64,000 bases of DNA from Glycine soja (GCF_004193775.1 NC_041011.1:13758968-13822967); one strand, 5' to 3'. Shown: positions 21,650-33,970, counted from the stretch's first letter. Program-made: numbers and translations. The notes: generated by a model not told the origin, from the sequence alone.

Positions 21650-23130
21650 GTGGTCAAGGTGAGTATTGAAGAAGTTTGAGTTGCTAACGCTCAAGTCTCA
21701 TTTCTCGCTTCAGAGGTTCAGTGTGTGGGGCATGCCTTCAATACATTCATTGCATGGCCGAGACATCTTGTGAAGCTTGTTTCACATGAGGTATTTACTT
21801 AAGTTATGTTTATTTGTATTAAGAAATTATTATATTGACAAAAAATCTTTACTAACATTAACTTATGTTTATTAACTAAATAGGATTCATAGAGACGTCC
21901 AAAGAAACATGTTGAATCTATTCATAGGTTGAATCCCATTGGTGATGATCCCTTAGATGATTTAATTAAGAATAAGCTTGATCTTTACATGAAGCCTCTT
22001 CAAGTGTGGTGGGATGTAAGTGCATTTGGGGTTTAAAATGATGATTTCCCTTTGTTCATAGAGCTAAGTGATGTAAATGAAATAATCTAAAGCCAACAAT
22101 GTTTGAACATCTCTATATTGCAGTTGTGGATGATGTAAGTATATTTTATTTCAAGGTTAATTCATTAACTAATTACTTGTAATATGATTAACGGTTTTCC
22201 AAATAAGTTGTCAATAAACTTGGGTCATGGTTTTGTGTATGGATTCCTTGCCTCAGTCCATACACAATGCAAAGGATGGATGCGATGAATGTCAACTTTA
22301 CATTGAAACATGGTTGAATCAATAACAAAGAGAGATTTCCTAGGAACATACTTGAATGGATAAGTAAAATTTAACTAATGCATTTAAATAATATTTGCAT
22401 TATCACTAACTATTGTTCTCCAATGTAGGGGTCATTGGCAATTCCTTGTTATTTGTCCTAGGAACAATGTTGTTGTATGGTTTTGTTTGTTATGTAAGAA
22501 GCTTGACATTCACAACAAAGTTATAGTTAACAAGTTAAGTTTCAATTTGTAACACTTTCTATTCTTAGTACGGATACACATGAATTTTTTGGTTACATGT
22601 TTCTTTTAACCATTGCTATTAAGGGATTGAAGAGATTCCATGGTAATCCCTCCCAAAGTAAATATGATAAACTTATACCTCACTAGATTGAATTAAAGGT
22701 AATTCATTTAATCAATGCTTGAATCTGATTGATGATGTTTTGTAATTAACTTTGTAATTATGAGATTTAACTAAATTTCATATTGAATTTAGAGTCATTT
22801 AAAGCAGAGGCTATGAGTGTGGCTATTACCCCATGCATTGTATGTGGCCCATAATCTTAGGGGGTTGAAGAATCAATGGAACAAGGTATACTAGTTTACT
22901 TTAACAAGTTTCAAGTATTAGACTTTTAATTATACAATGTCATTCACATGTGTTTCATAATGTATTGGTTTACTTTGACATTTTTAATTATTACAATTTT
23001 TGTTATTTAATGTGATTATTATATGTTTATTGTAGTGGTTTAGTGATGGAATACAATTGGAATTGAATGAGATTACAATAATTTGCAATGAGTGGACAAA
23101 ATACATTTTACAAATTAAAAATAATGCATT
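21650..23130 (+). pseudogene. Ulp1-like cysteine protease remnant of the CACTA element
   Basis: After the transposase, exon-like pieces read DDVVKVSIEEV and FNTFIAWPRHLVKLVSHE (about 21650-21790), RPKKHVESIHRLNPIGDDPLDDL (21895-21963), DFLGTYLNG next to GHWQFLVICPRNNVVVWFC (about 22340-22490), and MHCMWPIILGGLKNQWNK decayed at about 22800-22890. The same protein is recognisable at 56677-57845 in the other CACTA element. GHWQ and the later VMH(C/W)M region mark a C48 (Ulp1/SENP) protease fold, which cleaves SUMO-type modifiers. Plant CACTA and MULE elements are known to carry such domains. Stops and frameshifts abound. Confidence 0.7.
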
Positions 23131-23979
23131 GACCAATATTTGATATATTGCAACTATTTACAAGATATTTATTGGTATTAATTATTTGTGATTTGGTCTG
23201 TATTGTCTAGGTCTATTTTTGTTGTTATTTGCTTAGTCTAGATTGCATGAGTTTATTTTTTTTATTAAATTACAGGTTTAGTTGGTTGTAAAACAAAATG
23301 AATATTTAGAAGAATAAAAATCAAAACTATATCAATTTTCAAAATCGTCATAAAAGATACAATTTCAAAATTGATTTTCCTCAAAACAGTCATAGAAAGT
23401 GTCTTCTATAACGGTTTTGAGGGCAATCGATGTTGAAAGTATATCTTTTATGTCAGTTTCTAAGCAAACCGTCATAAAAATATATGTAAATGAGTCTTTC
23501 TTTTATTAAAACATAACAAATTCCACATCAGTTTTTAAAAATCATCATAGAGATACATGTTCTATGATGGTTTAAAAATCAACATGAAAAGCGATGCACT
23601 TTTTAGATGGTGCATTCCATGACAGATTAAATAACCATCATGAAATCTCTTTTTTACAGTAGTGACTAGATAAAGTTTTAAATATTGAGTTACTTACACC
23701 TAATTTATGTCTTGCATTTCCTGCTTGGTTGACTTTTGGCATAATAGTCATTCCTCACTTCATAATGTTTTAACATAAGGTGGAAGAAAATCATCCTCAA
23801 TCCTCATTTGGATATAGTAGACGTCTTTACCAACATCAAAATTAAAACACACAAGTAAGTCAATACATAATAAAATAAACATTCTTTAAACATAATAAAA
23901 AGAATTTTTAACGGTGTAGGAAGCACCCACTTCTGTCAAATATATGTCTACATTATTTCCTAGTTATTTAGGCAATGGA

Positions 23980-24203
23980 TGTTGACGTGAGCTGTCAAAG
24001 AGGCATAACAGGAAACAATAATATTCTTGTTATTCAATTTATATCATTGAATATCTGTTGAATTATTCTAGCCTGAATTAGTGTGATTATATTTTTCTAC
24101 CAAAAATAGCTTCATGTACTGAGTATATATAGTCTTCCTCTGTTACATTGTAAACAAGGAAAAAATAAATATATTCTTTCTCTATTTTGTCTCCTTCTTA
24201 ACA
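23980..24203 (+). repeat. 5' LTR of copia element 1
   Basis: Begins TGTTGACGTGAGC and ends CTTCTTAACA. A TATA-like GAGTATATATAG is present at about 24120-24131, and an AATAAA motif lies near 24166. Paired with the LTR at 28690-28914. Confidence 0.95.
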
Positions 24204-24216
24204 TGGTATCAAGAGC
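24204..24216 (+). other. Primer binding site (initiator Met tRNA)
   Basis: TGGTATCAAGAGC directly follows the 5' LTR. It is close to the TGGTATCAGAGC complement of the initiator methionine tRNA 3' end used by most plant copia elements. Confidence 0.85.
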
Positions 24217-24249
24217 AGGAGTTCTAGATCCATAGGAAAGGAGAGAAAA

Positions 24250-27200
24250 ATGGAAACACCTACAATAGGGGTGCTGAAACAGGAAGAAGAGAATTCACTC
24301 CTTGCAGAACTTACAGCAAGGATGACTCAAGCATTGAATCTCAAACAAACACAAAGTCAAAGTTCAAGTTTTGAAGCAACAATATAAATTGGAATCAAAT
24401 TAGATGGTGCCAATTATGCACTATGGTCCCAAATTGTCGAGATGTATATCTCAGGCAAAGACAAATTGGGATATATAAATGGAGATCTTCCTGAACCCCC
24501 AAAAACAGACCCTGCATTCAAAAAATAGAGAACAAAAAATGCAGTGGTGAAGGGATGGCTCATCAATTCTATGGATCTAAAGTTGGTGAGAAACTTTATT
24601 AGATTTCTGACGGCTAAGGTTGTTTGGGATAGTATTGCTACAACATACTTTGATAGCGGTGATACATCACAAGTATATGATCTCAAAAGAAGAGTGACCA
24701 GACTCAAGCAAGGTGACAGATCTATTGAAACGTATTATAACAACCTACAAGGACTATGGAGAGAGATCGATTTTCGTCGACCAAATCCTATGTTGTGTGA
24801 TGCTGATATTCAGAGATATAATTTAATTTTGCAAGAAGACAGAGTCTATACCTTCTTAGATGGTCTTGATGATCGTCTTAACAAGATTCGAGCAGATGTA
24901 CTTCAGATGCAACCATTCCCAATGGTGGAACAAGCTTATGCACTGGTCCGAAGAGAAGATTTAAGCCATTCTGTGATGATGGTAAATGAAGATATTGCAT
25001 CAGGAGGTGCTATGCTTTCAAGGAGAGGGCATAAACCTCAACACCGATTATCTCTTCAGATGACTTCAAATGGCAAGCCAACTACCAAATCTCAATCACA
25101 AGGAGAAGGAGAAGGATGCAAACATTGTGGAAATATGAAACATACCAAAGAGACATGTTTCAAACTACATGGTTATCCAGATTGGTGGCATGAACTCAAG
25201 GAAAAGAAAAAACGTGAATCAAGTGGAGGAAACAATTCTGGTCGTGCAGCCCTTGTGAGCGTAGAGCCTCAACTATCTCTTATCACACAACAAGAATCAC
25301 CTAGTGGCCATGCTTCTCAAAACGATTCAGGTAACCAAGGTTCTTCTTATTCATACTCTAAGCAAGGAAACCGTGATAATTGGATCATTGACTCTGGAGC
25401 AACTAACCACATGACATTTGATCCGCATGACTTTTCTAAAACCTCTCAACCGAATCGGACATGCATTGACAATGCCAATGGAGTAACTTATCCAGTGATA
25501 GTGGCTGGAACATTTGATTTTTCTCCTTCTTTCTCTTTACCAAACACTTTACTTGTTCCATCACTTTTTAACAAATTGTTATCTATTGGTCAAGTGACTA
25601 AGGAGTTGAATTGTTGTGCTGTAATGTATTCCAACTTTTGTTTGTTTCAAGATATTCTCACCAAGGAGATTATTGGTCGTGGTACTAAAAGGGAAGGGTT
25701 GTATTGCCTAGATGATTTCAGTTATGGTAGAGCAAATAATGTGCATTCGATTGGAGTAAAGGAAAGACAAATTTGGTTATGGCACAACCGGTTGGGGCAT
25801 CCGTCATTTCGATATTTGAGTTATTTATTTCCAGAGCTATTTACAAAGGTCAGTGAATCAGACTTCAAGTGTGAAGCCAGTATTCAAGCTAAGAGTCATC
25901 GTGTACCTTATCCAATCAGTTTGAATAAATGTGATACACCTTTTTCTATCATTCATTCCGATGTTTGGGGTCCTGCCCCTATTAATATTCCTTTTGGTGT
26001 TCATTGGTTTATCATGTTTATTGATGATTGTACACAAATGACTTGGTTATATTCGCTAAAGCATAAACATGAAGTATTTGAGATATTTAGATCATTCCAT
26101 AATATGATGTAAACACAATTTTCTGCTAAACTATTAATTCTTCGGTCTGATAATGGTGGGGAATACGATAATGAAAAATTTCACAAATATTTTAAAGAAC
26201 ATGGTTTGCATCATGAGACATCTTGCCCTTAAACACCACAACAAAATGGTGTTGCAGAGCGCAAAAATAGACATATCTTAGAAATCACTCGAGCTCTCCT
26301 TTCAGTAGCATATGTACCTAAATGTTTTCGGATAGATGCAGTGGTGACTGCTGTGTACTTGATGAATCGACAGCCATCTCGAGTCTTGAACTATAAGACT
26401 CCACTTCAAGTTCTAGCAAAACATGTGACATTACCATATGTTCTCATGCTTCCTCCAAGAAAGTTTGGTTGTGTTACATATGTTCACATTCCCAAAAATC
26501 AACGAATGAAGTTAGATCTATGTGTTGTTCATTGTGTTTTCCTTGGTCATGGAGCTCATAAGAAAGGATATTGCTGTTACGATCCAGTCACAAGGCGTCT
26601 TTATACAACCATGAATGTCACCTTTATTGAATCAGAGAATTTCTTTACTTTCCAATCTTCCCACTCCTCTCGTCAGGGGGAGATGATGAGTGAAGAGCAG
26701 AATTGGGAAGATTGGCCAGGTTTTGAAGCTTCAAATGATGTAGGGGTGGAGGTTCAGCCGCGAGAATTAGAGACAATATTGATAGACCAAAGAAAAGAAA
26801 CTAAAGATGTTGAAAATAATGAGTAGGTTATAGCAGAAATTGAAGAATCTGCAGAAACTGAAAGTGAACAGCCTTTGCTTGTTGAAGCAGAAACTGAAAG
26901 TGAACAGCCCTTCCATGACTTAATAGTGCTACAATTATAATCTCCTGAGAATATCTCTGAGGTACAAGTTCTAAACTCTCCTCAAAACATTTCTATTGGT
27001 TATAAATTACCTTTCAGGCATAATTGGGGGCAACCTCCTAATCGGTATTCACCGGATCATGGAACTAGCAAGTCAAAGCACCCAATTGCCAATTATGTCT
27101 CAACTCACAAATTATCTAAACCCCTCAAGGCATTAGTTTATAACTTATCTGCAGACGATGTCCCTTATACAGTAAATGAAGCTATCCTAAGTGGATCCAA

Positions 27201-28682
27201 GCAATAGAGGAGGAGATGAAAGAGTTACAAGAGAATAACGCTTGGTCACTTGTGCCATTACCAGAGGGGAAGAAAATAGTGGGATGTAAATGGGTGTTTA
27301 CTATCAAACATAAGGCAGATGGATCGGTTGAAAGATATAAAGCGAGGTTTGTCGCGAAGGGATTCACTCAAACATATGGAATTGATTATCTAGAAACTTT
27401 CTCTCCAGTAGCAAAATTGAACACTATAAGAGTATTAATATCACTTGTTGCAAACCTAGACTGGCCGCTGCACCAATTTGATGTAGAAAATGCTTTTCTC
27501 CATGGGGATCTTGAAGAGGAAGTGTAAATGGACATTCCACCAGGTTTCGTTCCCTCTACACAAAGGAGTGTGGTTTGTAAGCTGAAAAAGGCATTATACA
27601 TATTGAAACAATCCCCTAGAGCATGGTTTGGTCGATTTAGCTTTGCAATGAGGAAACATGGTTTCAAACAAAGGCATTCAGATCATACTCTCTTCTTAAA
27701 GCATCAACAAGGGAAGGTGACAACTCTAATAATCTATGTTGACGATATGATAATTATAGGGAATGATGAAAAGGAAATCTCTAGACTACAAGAGCATTTA
27801 GCAACTGAGTTTGAGATGAAAAATCTTGGAGGGTTGAAGTATTTTTTGGGGATAGAAGTAGCTCAATCAAAACGAGGCATATTTCTATCACAAAGGAAGT
27901 ATGTACTTGACTTACTATCGAAAACTGGAATGCTTGATTGCAGACCGGCTAATACACCAGTCACACAAAACCATGGCTTAGGAGAATTTCCAGATCAAAC
28001 CCCTACCAATAAAAAGAGATATCAACGCCTAGTGGGAAAACTAATATACTTATAACATAAACGACCATATATTTCTTATGTAGTGAGCTTGGTGAGCATT
28101 GTCCTAGTGAAGACCATATGAATGTTGTGTTTCGAATTTTAAGGTACTTGAAATCTTCACTAGGGAGAGGGCTAATGTTTGCAAAAAAAATAGCATCTGC
28201 ACATTCAAGGTTATACTGACGCAGATTGGGCAGGGAGTATTAGTGACAGAAAATCCACATCAGGTTACCTCACATTTGTGGGAGGAAATCTTGTCTCTTG
28301 GAGGAGTAAAAAACAGAAGGTGGTTGCTCTATCTAGTGTAGAAGCGGAGTTTAGAGGTATGACTAAAGGAGTGCGTGAGCTTCTCTGGTTAAAAAGGTTA
28401 GTAGAAGAAGTCATATGTTCAACTCAAGATACAATGGATCTATTTTGTGATAATAAAGCAGCCATAGCAATAGCACACAATCCAGTTCAACATGATCGCA
28501 CTAAACATGTTGAAGGGGATACACATTTTATCAAGGAGAAGCTCGAAGACAAGATAATCCAGTTTCCTTTTGTAAAGTCAGAAGATCAGCTAACTGATAT
28601 ACTTACAAAGGTTGTCTCTAGCAAAATATTTCACAACTCACTTGACAAGTTGGGCATTGAAGATATCTATGCACCAACTTGA
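24250..28682 (+). pseudogene. Copia gag-pol polyprotein, broken
   Basis: Domain order is typical of Ty1/copia: gag with zinc knuckle (CKHCGNMKHTKETCFKLHG, about 25120-25176), aspartic protease (WIIDSGATNHM, about 25381), integrase zinc finger (HNRLGH), integrase core (HSDVWGP, then DNGGEY after a stop), reverse transcriptase (YVDDM near 27735) and RNase H (SSVEAEF, DNKAAIAIA), ending at TGA 28680-28682. In-frame stops are at 24385, 24526, 26110, 26230, 26824 and 27525. The frame shifts near 27180, and the 28055-28277 segment is also disrupted. The start ATG at 24250 is in the same frame as the main gag block. Confidence 0.95.
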
Positions 28683-28689
28683 GGGGGAG
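28681..28689 (+). other. Polypurine tract of copia element 1
   Basis: GAGGGGGAG directly precedes the 3' LTR, at the plus-strand priming position. Confidence 0.9.
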
Positions 28690-28914
28690 TGTTGACGTGA
28701 GCTGTCAAAGAGGAATAACAGGAAACAATAATATTTTTGTTATCCAATTTATATCATTGAATATCTCTTGAATTATTCTAGCCTGAATTAGTGTGATTAT
28801 ATTTTTCTACCAAAAATAGCTTCATGTGTTGAGTATATATAGCCTTCCTCTGTTACATTGTAAACAAGAAAAAAAATAAATATATTCTTTCTCTATTTTG
28901 TCTCCTCCTTAACA
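28690..28914 (+). repeat. 3' LTR of copia element 1
   Basis: Begins TGTTGACGTGAGC and ends CTCCTTAACA. Nine substitutions and one gap separate it from the 5' copy by eye. It is followed immediately by the ATGGA target duplication. Confidence 0.95.
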
Positions 28915-28919
28915 ATGGA

Positions 28920-30628
28920 TACATTTAAAAATGGGGAAAATATACTTTTAGTCCCTATGTTGTTGGTCAAATATAGTCAATGTTCATGTACTTTCAAATT
29001 AATGGTCTGATCGGGAATTATGGGGAATAGTTGTCTTGATTAAATTGGGAATTAGTTTTTGTTTGATGGTCTGATCGAGATTTATTCTATGTTTGAGAAC
29101 TGGGACAGGAAGCAATTGTGCAAGTCCAAATTGTCAAGCAAAAACCTGAGGTTGATAAGCATAGCATTTGATACCTTTATCCATGGTACTCGAGAAAATT
29201 GTGTCATCAGTGAGGAAAGTAGAAAAACTCTATCTATTTGGATTGTTGACCAAGTGTTTCACATAGAATTGAATTTTCAACCAATCTGGTCTAGTTAGTG
29301 TGGGCTTTACAAAAGGAGATAAGTCTTCTAGAAATTTTTCGAAGCTCGTGAATGCTTTGTTATACTCCTCGAAAGGTGCAGTGGTATGTTTTTTGGAATT
29401 GTCGAGTGAGGTAAGTCAACTGAGCTCCTTCAATTTTTTGTTTGGTCTCTTTTCCTTTCCATTTGAACTTTATTCTCGAGTATGGCATTCGACTACAATG
29501 AATAAGCCATTGCAAAAGTCCGCAACAATCTCAATGACTTGAAAATATCGACTGCCTCATTCATGGCTTTGTAGAGGGAGGTTAATTAGGAGAAATTTAC
29601 TCAGGCAATTTTTTTTTCCTAGATGTAGGGCCTGAGCAAGGTTGAAATAATTTTTCATAACCTATAAAGCTCAAGTACAGGGCACATGGGAGGAAACCCA
29701 ATATAAAAAAAAATAAGAAAAAGGTTATATGTTCATTCTCAATTACATCAGATCCTTCTTCTCTTCAATGTTTCTTGATATAACCTTTGTAGGTTTTAAG
29801 ATTGAAGTCAACCGTAGCCAATTTCACACACCAATTCGTTCACGAATAGCCCAAGTGCATATCCTCCCTGGTTGGTTGAAGCAATATCTAAAATAGTCTG
29901 GCTTTACCAAACCACATGGTAAATCAAGAGCATATGTTTGTCCCAGAAAAGGAATGAAGTCATTAAATTAAGGGGAATGTCCATATATGATAAATTCAAC
30001 CTACACAAATGCATGAAGTCATATATGTCACCATAAATTGCCCGAACAATTTTTTGTGGTGTGTTTGGTAAAATCAGTTCTTATTTCCAGTAAGTGCATC
30101 GGATGCTCGTCTTCATTCGATTGTGGTAACTGTTGGCTTAACCTTTCTAAACTCAAATCTGGTTTAAAAGGACCTAAAAACGCATAAGAATGATCATCAA
30201 TGGAATAAGGTAAAAGTACCTGAGAATTTCATATTTTAAGACTCTCTTCTTCAAATAAAGGAACTAGTACATATTCAAAACTTTCAAATAAAAGAGCTGA
30301 AGAACTTTATTTCATCTATAGACAAAAAAAAAAAAAAAATAGGATAAGATTGGTTCTAGAAGCTTCTAAATTTTGAAAATAAATAATGATGAGATTTATT
30401 GAGATTTTATGGCTGTTATGATGCATGATAAGAAGTAGTACGAGGATGTTTTAAATTTGCATCAAACGATGGATTTAACGATTATGATTGACAAGTGACA
30501 GTGGATTTTAGGGATATTGGATAACGTGCAAAACTAAAAACTAAAAGGTTAATTGGTCAATTATAATTTTCAAGTTATAAAAATGTCTCATTCCTAGTAA
30601 TCTCTAGAAGACATTTTTAAGGGGCATT
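28920..30628. other. Intergenic region without a recognised gene
   Basis: Moderately AT-rich. Short open frames near 29059-29542 show no family resemblance. A run of about 16 A lies near 30325-30340. The region probably consists of old repeat debris, but nothing could be named. Confidence 0.5.
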
Positions 30629-31430
30629 TGTTGAAGCTATTGAGAAAATTTGTTTAACTAAGAAAAGACGATTAATATTTTTTATTAATGATAATATTTA
30701 AAGTATGAGACAACATGAATATGCTCGAGACTATATGTTCGATCACGTAAAAGGGGTCTTAGGGAGAGTACAAGGCATGAAATCGAGAATATGTTTTCGC
30801 TCAAAAGAAGGATGTACTAATAGATGTTTAAGGATAAATTTGAGCAAGATTTGTCCACCTAATCGAAAAAGATGTAGCGGGTATGGACACGGTTACATCC
30901 CTGATGGATTTGAAAAGCAAGGGACAAGTGTCAAGATCTCAATTAAGCAGTTACTTCATGAAAGACACGTGTTTTTAGGCTGTTTAATTTTTTGTTATTT
31001 TTACATTCCTATAAATAGGAAAAGTCTCGTAATTTTTTATTTGATTTTTGAAAGCTACACATTTTCTGTACACCAAAATATGTCATATTCATGGAAACTC
31101 AGTTTTATGGAAAGATGTATGCTTTTTTCCACTTTTTACTTTTTAACCAGGTTAGATTTTACTCTCTTGCAATTATCTTTCTATGACTCTTCTTTCTTTC
31201 TTTCCATTTATAATTTGTCTGAAATATAGTATTGCTTACATATTGAATATTCCTGAGATTATCCGTAAATGTTTTTCATGCAAGTATATAATGTTTGTAA
31301 ATCAAAGCAAACTATATTTGGTTTTAAGAATTCGATATTTTATAATAACATCAAACACACATTGATTAAAACTTGTGTAATTGTTAAAATTGGATTCTGA
31401 ATTAACTTTTTCACATATTGAAAACCAACA
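30629..31430 (+). repeat. Possible solo LTR
   Basis: The segment begins TGTTGAAGCTATTGAG after a purine-rich AAGGGGC. It contains a TATA box (CCTATAAATAGG at about 31009-31020) followed by a transcribed-leader-like stretch and ends near AAACCAACA. No matching 5-base target duplication was found, and no second copy is in the window. The 174-residue open frame spanning the TATA box looks accidental. Confidence 0.3.
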
Positions 31431-31708
31431 CAGTTGCTAGTTCGCCTAAAGAACCCTGAAAAGTATATGGTTGATGTGAAGTCCTGTTTAAAAATCTTAT
31501 TTGTTGATGTAATTAATTTTTCAACCTTTAACTAAAATTCACGATCAATCCTTTAAAAATGAGAAAAATATATTTTTAATTCCTATAAATATATCCAAAT
31601 ATTAATGTGGTCTTAAACCACCATCTTAAAAAATATAAATAAAGGTTAAATTACCATATTTTTCTTTAAATTGTTGCATTATACATGTTAATAATCATAA
31701 CTTAAAAA

Positions 31709-31750
31709 ATTTACTCCCTCCAGTCTTTTTTATAAGACTAAATTAGTGTT
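31709..31750 (+). mobile_element. Stowaway-like terminus fragment
   Basis: TTACTCCCTCCAGTCTTTTTTATAAGA resembles the left end of the mariner/Stowaway-type element at 40112-41335. No matching right end was found before the LINE, so this is at best a truncated copy. Confidence 0.4.
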
Positions 31751-32281
31751 AAGTTCGTGAGGAGACAAGTCAACATGGTGTTTCATGCTTTTGCGAGGGT
31801 ATCCATTCATCATGCTTGCGCTATGATTTTTTGGAACACTGCTTTTTTTATGTGGTAAGAAAACAAAGAACAAACTACAATATAGGAAAAGAGACTCCTA
31901 AGGCATCAGTCAATAAAGGAGAGTTAAGTTGATGTGGGCAAGTATTCCACTTAACTAAGGGTGTTGTTGAAGAAGACCCCATTTTTGCAAGCAAATCGAC
32001 GGAATTATTTCCCTCCCGAGAGTGTGAGCAAACTGGATATTCTAATCGCATGCTTTGAATTCCTTGATATGGTTTATGCATGATAGTAGCATAAGGATGG
32101 AACGGCGAGTTATCTTGAGCAATCAGATGAATGCATGACATCCATAGAGTCTGTCTTACACATAACACCCATGAAACCAGATTCTGAAAAGTTTGAGACC
32201 TTGCAACATAGTTGCTATCTCCGCAAATAAATTTGTGGCAGGACCACAAGAACCTGAAAATCCCATAAGTCATTCCCCTAA

Positions 32282-33318
32282 GTGTCTGTTTGGATGGAGT
32301 ATTTTAAAATTTCAAGGGAGTTTAAAATTCAGGGAAATTAAAATGCATCAATTAAAATTCTTGGATTTTTAAAATTCTTTGTTTAGATAAACCAATTTAA
32401 ATTCCTTGAATTTCAAATTTCTTGTTTAGATAAACCAATTTAAATTCCTTATACTTTTGAATTCTTCTATTACCTCCGTCAACTCCATTAACAACAGCAA
32501 TTATCGTTCCACCAGCAACATCCGCGAGATTGATCTGATCCCCTCCGACGTCATCTATGACCTCCGCTGCATCACCAAGTGCATGCTCTCCTCTGGCTAC
32601 CTCCGCGAGTGCATCCAGGTGTACGACAGCGTGCAAAAATCCTCCGTGGACGCGAGCTTCCGCAAGCTCCACATTGAAAAGCTCAGCATTGGAGACATTC
32701 AGCGCCTCAAGTGGGAGCAACTCGAGAACAAAATCAGATGCTGGATAAAATCTGCCAAGGTTTGCATCAGAACTCTCTTTGCGAGTGAGAAGAAGCTTTG
32801 CGAGCAAATCTTCGACGGCGTCGAAACTTCCATCGATGATACTTGCTTCATGGAGACGATGAAAGGTCCCGTGATTCAGCTCTTCAACTTCGCCAAGGCG
32901 ATTAGCATAAGCCATAGGTTGCTAGAGAAGTTGTTCAAGATTCTGGATTTGCATGACACCTTGACAGATTTGATTCTGGATATCGATGTCGTGTTTGATT
33001 CGAAGTCGTCGGAGTCGATTAGGATCGCAAGGGAGAGTGTGTGGATGGATAGGAATGAGTGAAAGCAAGTGAGGTGTAGGTGAAGAGTGATGAAGGAGAC
33101 TAACCTGTAGAGAGGAGTTGCTAAAAAATTGAAATTCTCTCATTTTTTCAAAAAAATTCAATTCTTTCATTTTTTGTTGAATAAAATTCCTTATTAAAAT
33201 GAATGAATTCAATTTTTCTTTAAATGATTTATCCAAATGTGTGATTTTACCTTAAAATATTTCAATTACATAATTAAAATGAATTACCCTGTTAAAAGTC
33301 ATCATCCAAACAAACTCT
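32282..33318 (+). mobile_element. PIF/Harbinger-like element carrying an EXO70 fragment
   Basis: The terminal sequences GTGTCTGTTTGGATG (from 32282) and the inverse of CATCCAAACAAACTC (to 33318) agree at 13 of 15 positions. They are flanked by TAA on both sides (32279-32281 and 33319-33321), the target duplication typical of PIF/Harbinger and Tourist elements. Subterminal DNA is AT-rich (many AATTC/GAATT and AAATTCC motifs). The middle is a GC-richer EXO70 fragment. No transposase is present, so the element is non-autonomous. Confidence 0.8.
32457..33062 (+). pseudogene. Captured EXO70 (exocyst subunit) gene fragment
   Basis: EXO70 proteins are exocyst subunits that tether secretory vesicles at the plasma membrane. 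The open frame reads NNSNYRSTSNIREIDLIPSD, DLRCITKCMLSSGYLREC, then KLSIGDIQRLKWEQLENK, CIRTLFASEKKLCEQIFDG and KGPVIQLFNFAKAIS, a continuous N-terminal to middle portion of an EXO70B-like protein. Similarity fades after SKSSESIRIA near 33025, where the frame runs into element DNA and stops. Upstream and downstream EXO70 parts are absent. The roughly 200-residue frame is uninterrupted, which suggests a recent capture or limited decay, but the fragment lacks most of the helical-bundle fold. Expression is unknown. Confidence 0.85.
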
Positions 33319-33793
33319 AAATCATTTCTCAGTAAGCCTCCAAAACTTGATGGACTTAATTGGGTTCAAGAACTCCCATCAACGTAGGTGAAATCCAAGA
33401 TATCTCTCTGATCTGAGCAGTTGGTGGTGCAGTTGAAATACTACTTGTAACAATATCATACAACACTTTAATCTAGTTGGTTGTGTACCATATCAACCAC
33501 TTGATGTCCCCGAAGGCCTCCACATTGCGAGATTTCCAAATAATCGAACACGTAGGCAACTAACAAACCATGTTGACTCTGAATCTGAGACTTCAGCCAT
33601 GGAATACCATCATCGAACATAAAATTGGAATCCTGGTCAAGGTTCAGCTTTCTCCAAATAGAATTAGCATTGGGATAGTCCTGTAGCATATGGAGAAGAG
33701 ATTCCTCCTCAACTTTGCACCTGCAACAAAAAGAAATAGAAGACAAATGTTGCTTATAGCAAAAAAGGTTAATAGGCAGGATGCCTTGAAAGG

Positions 33794-33970
33794 TATTAGA
33801 ACAAAAGGTAAAAGCAATTGAAAAAATGAATTCTTATTCCTTTAGTTCATTGTACAATGTACAATATATACAATAACAGAAATAGAAAATACTAACTTAA
33901 CCAACTAATCATAATGGATTAATAACAAAGCTAACTATGGTAATAATCCTAACTAAAGTTAGTTGTAATA
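33794..33970 (-). repeat. 3' LTR of copia element 2
   Basis: On the plus strand it begins TATTAGAACAAAAGG and ends GTTGTAATA. It adjoins the polypurine tract (minus-strand GAGGGGGAG, 33971-33979) on its right. Confidence 0.95.

Larger units (their letters stand above)
20064..23664 (+). mobile_element. Decayed CACTA (En/Spm) transposon
   Basis: The right end reads CTTTTTTACAGTAGTG (to 23664), the inverse of CACTACTGTAAAAAAG. The left end GATTACTACAAGAAAAG (from 20064) is a degenerate CACTACTACAAGAAAAG. Left subterminal DNA is rich in TGACAAA/TTGTCA motifs, while right subterminal DNA is rich in AAACCGTCATAAA motifs. Inside are TNP2 transposase and Ulp1-like protease remnants in the same orientation. 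The 3-base flanks (GTT and ACT) do not match, and the two subterminal motif sets differ, so the left boundary is less certain than the right. Confidence 0.7.
23980..28914 (+). mobile_element. Ty1/copia LTR retrotransposon, structurally complete
   Basis: Two LTRs of 224 and 225 bases flank an internal region with primer binding site, gag-pol remnant and polypurine tract. The target duplication ATGGA is perfect (23975-23979 and 28915-28919). By eye the LTRs differ at nine positions plus one 1-base gap, about 96% identity, so insertion is fairly recent. The coding region carries several in-frame stops and a frameshift, so the copy is not autonomous. Confidence 0.97.

Noticed and set aside
30705..31229. 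174-residue plus-strand open frame
   Set aside because: Crosses a TATA box and AT-rich DNA, ends in low-complexity Phe/Ser-rich sequence, and has no domain; more likely part of an LTR.
32397..32915. 172-residue minus-strand open frame
   Set aside because: Antisense to the EXO70 fragment, whose plus-strand frame matches the family.
32266..33327. 9-base target duplication (TAAGTCATT / TAAATCATT) suggesting a MULE
   Set aside because: Only the TAA interpretation restores continuous LINE reading after excision; the longer similarity is imperfect and coincidental.
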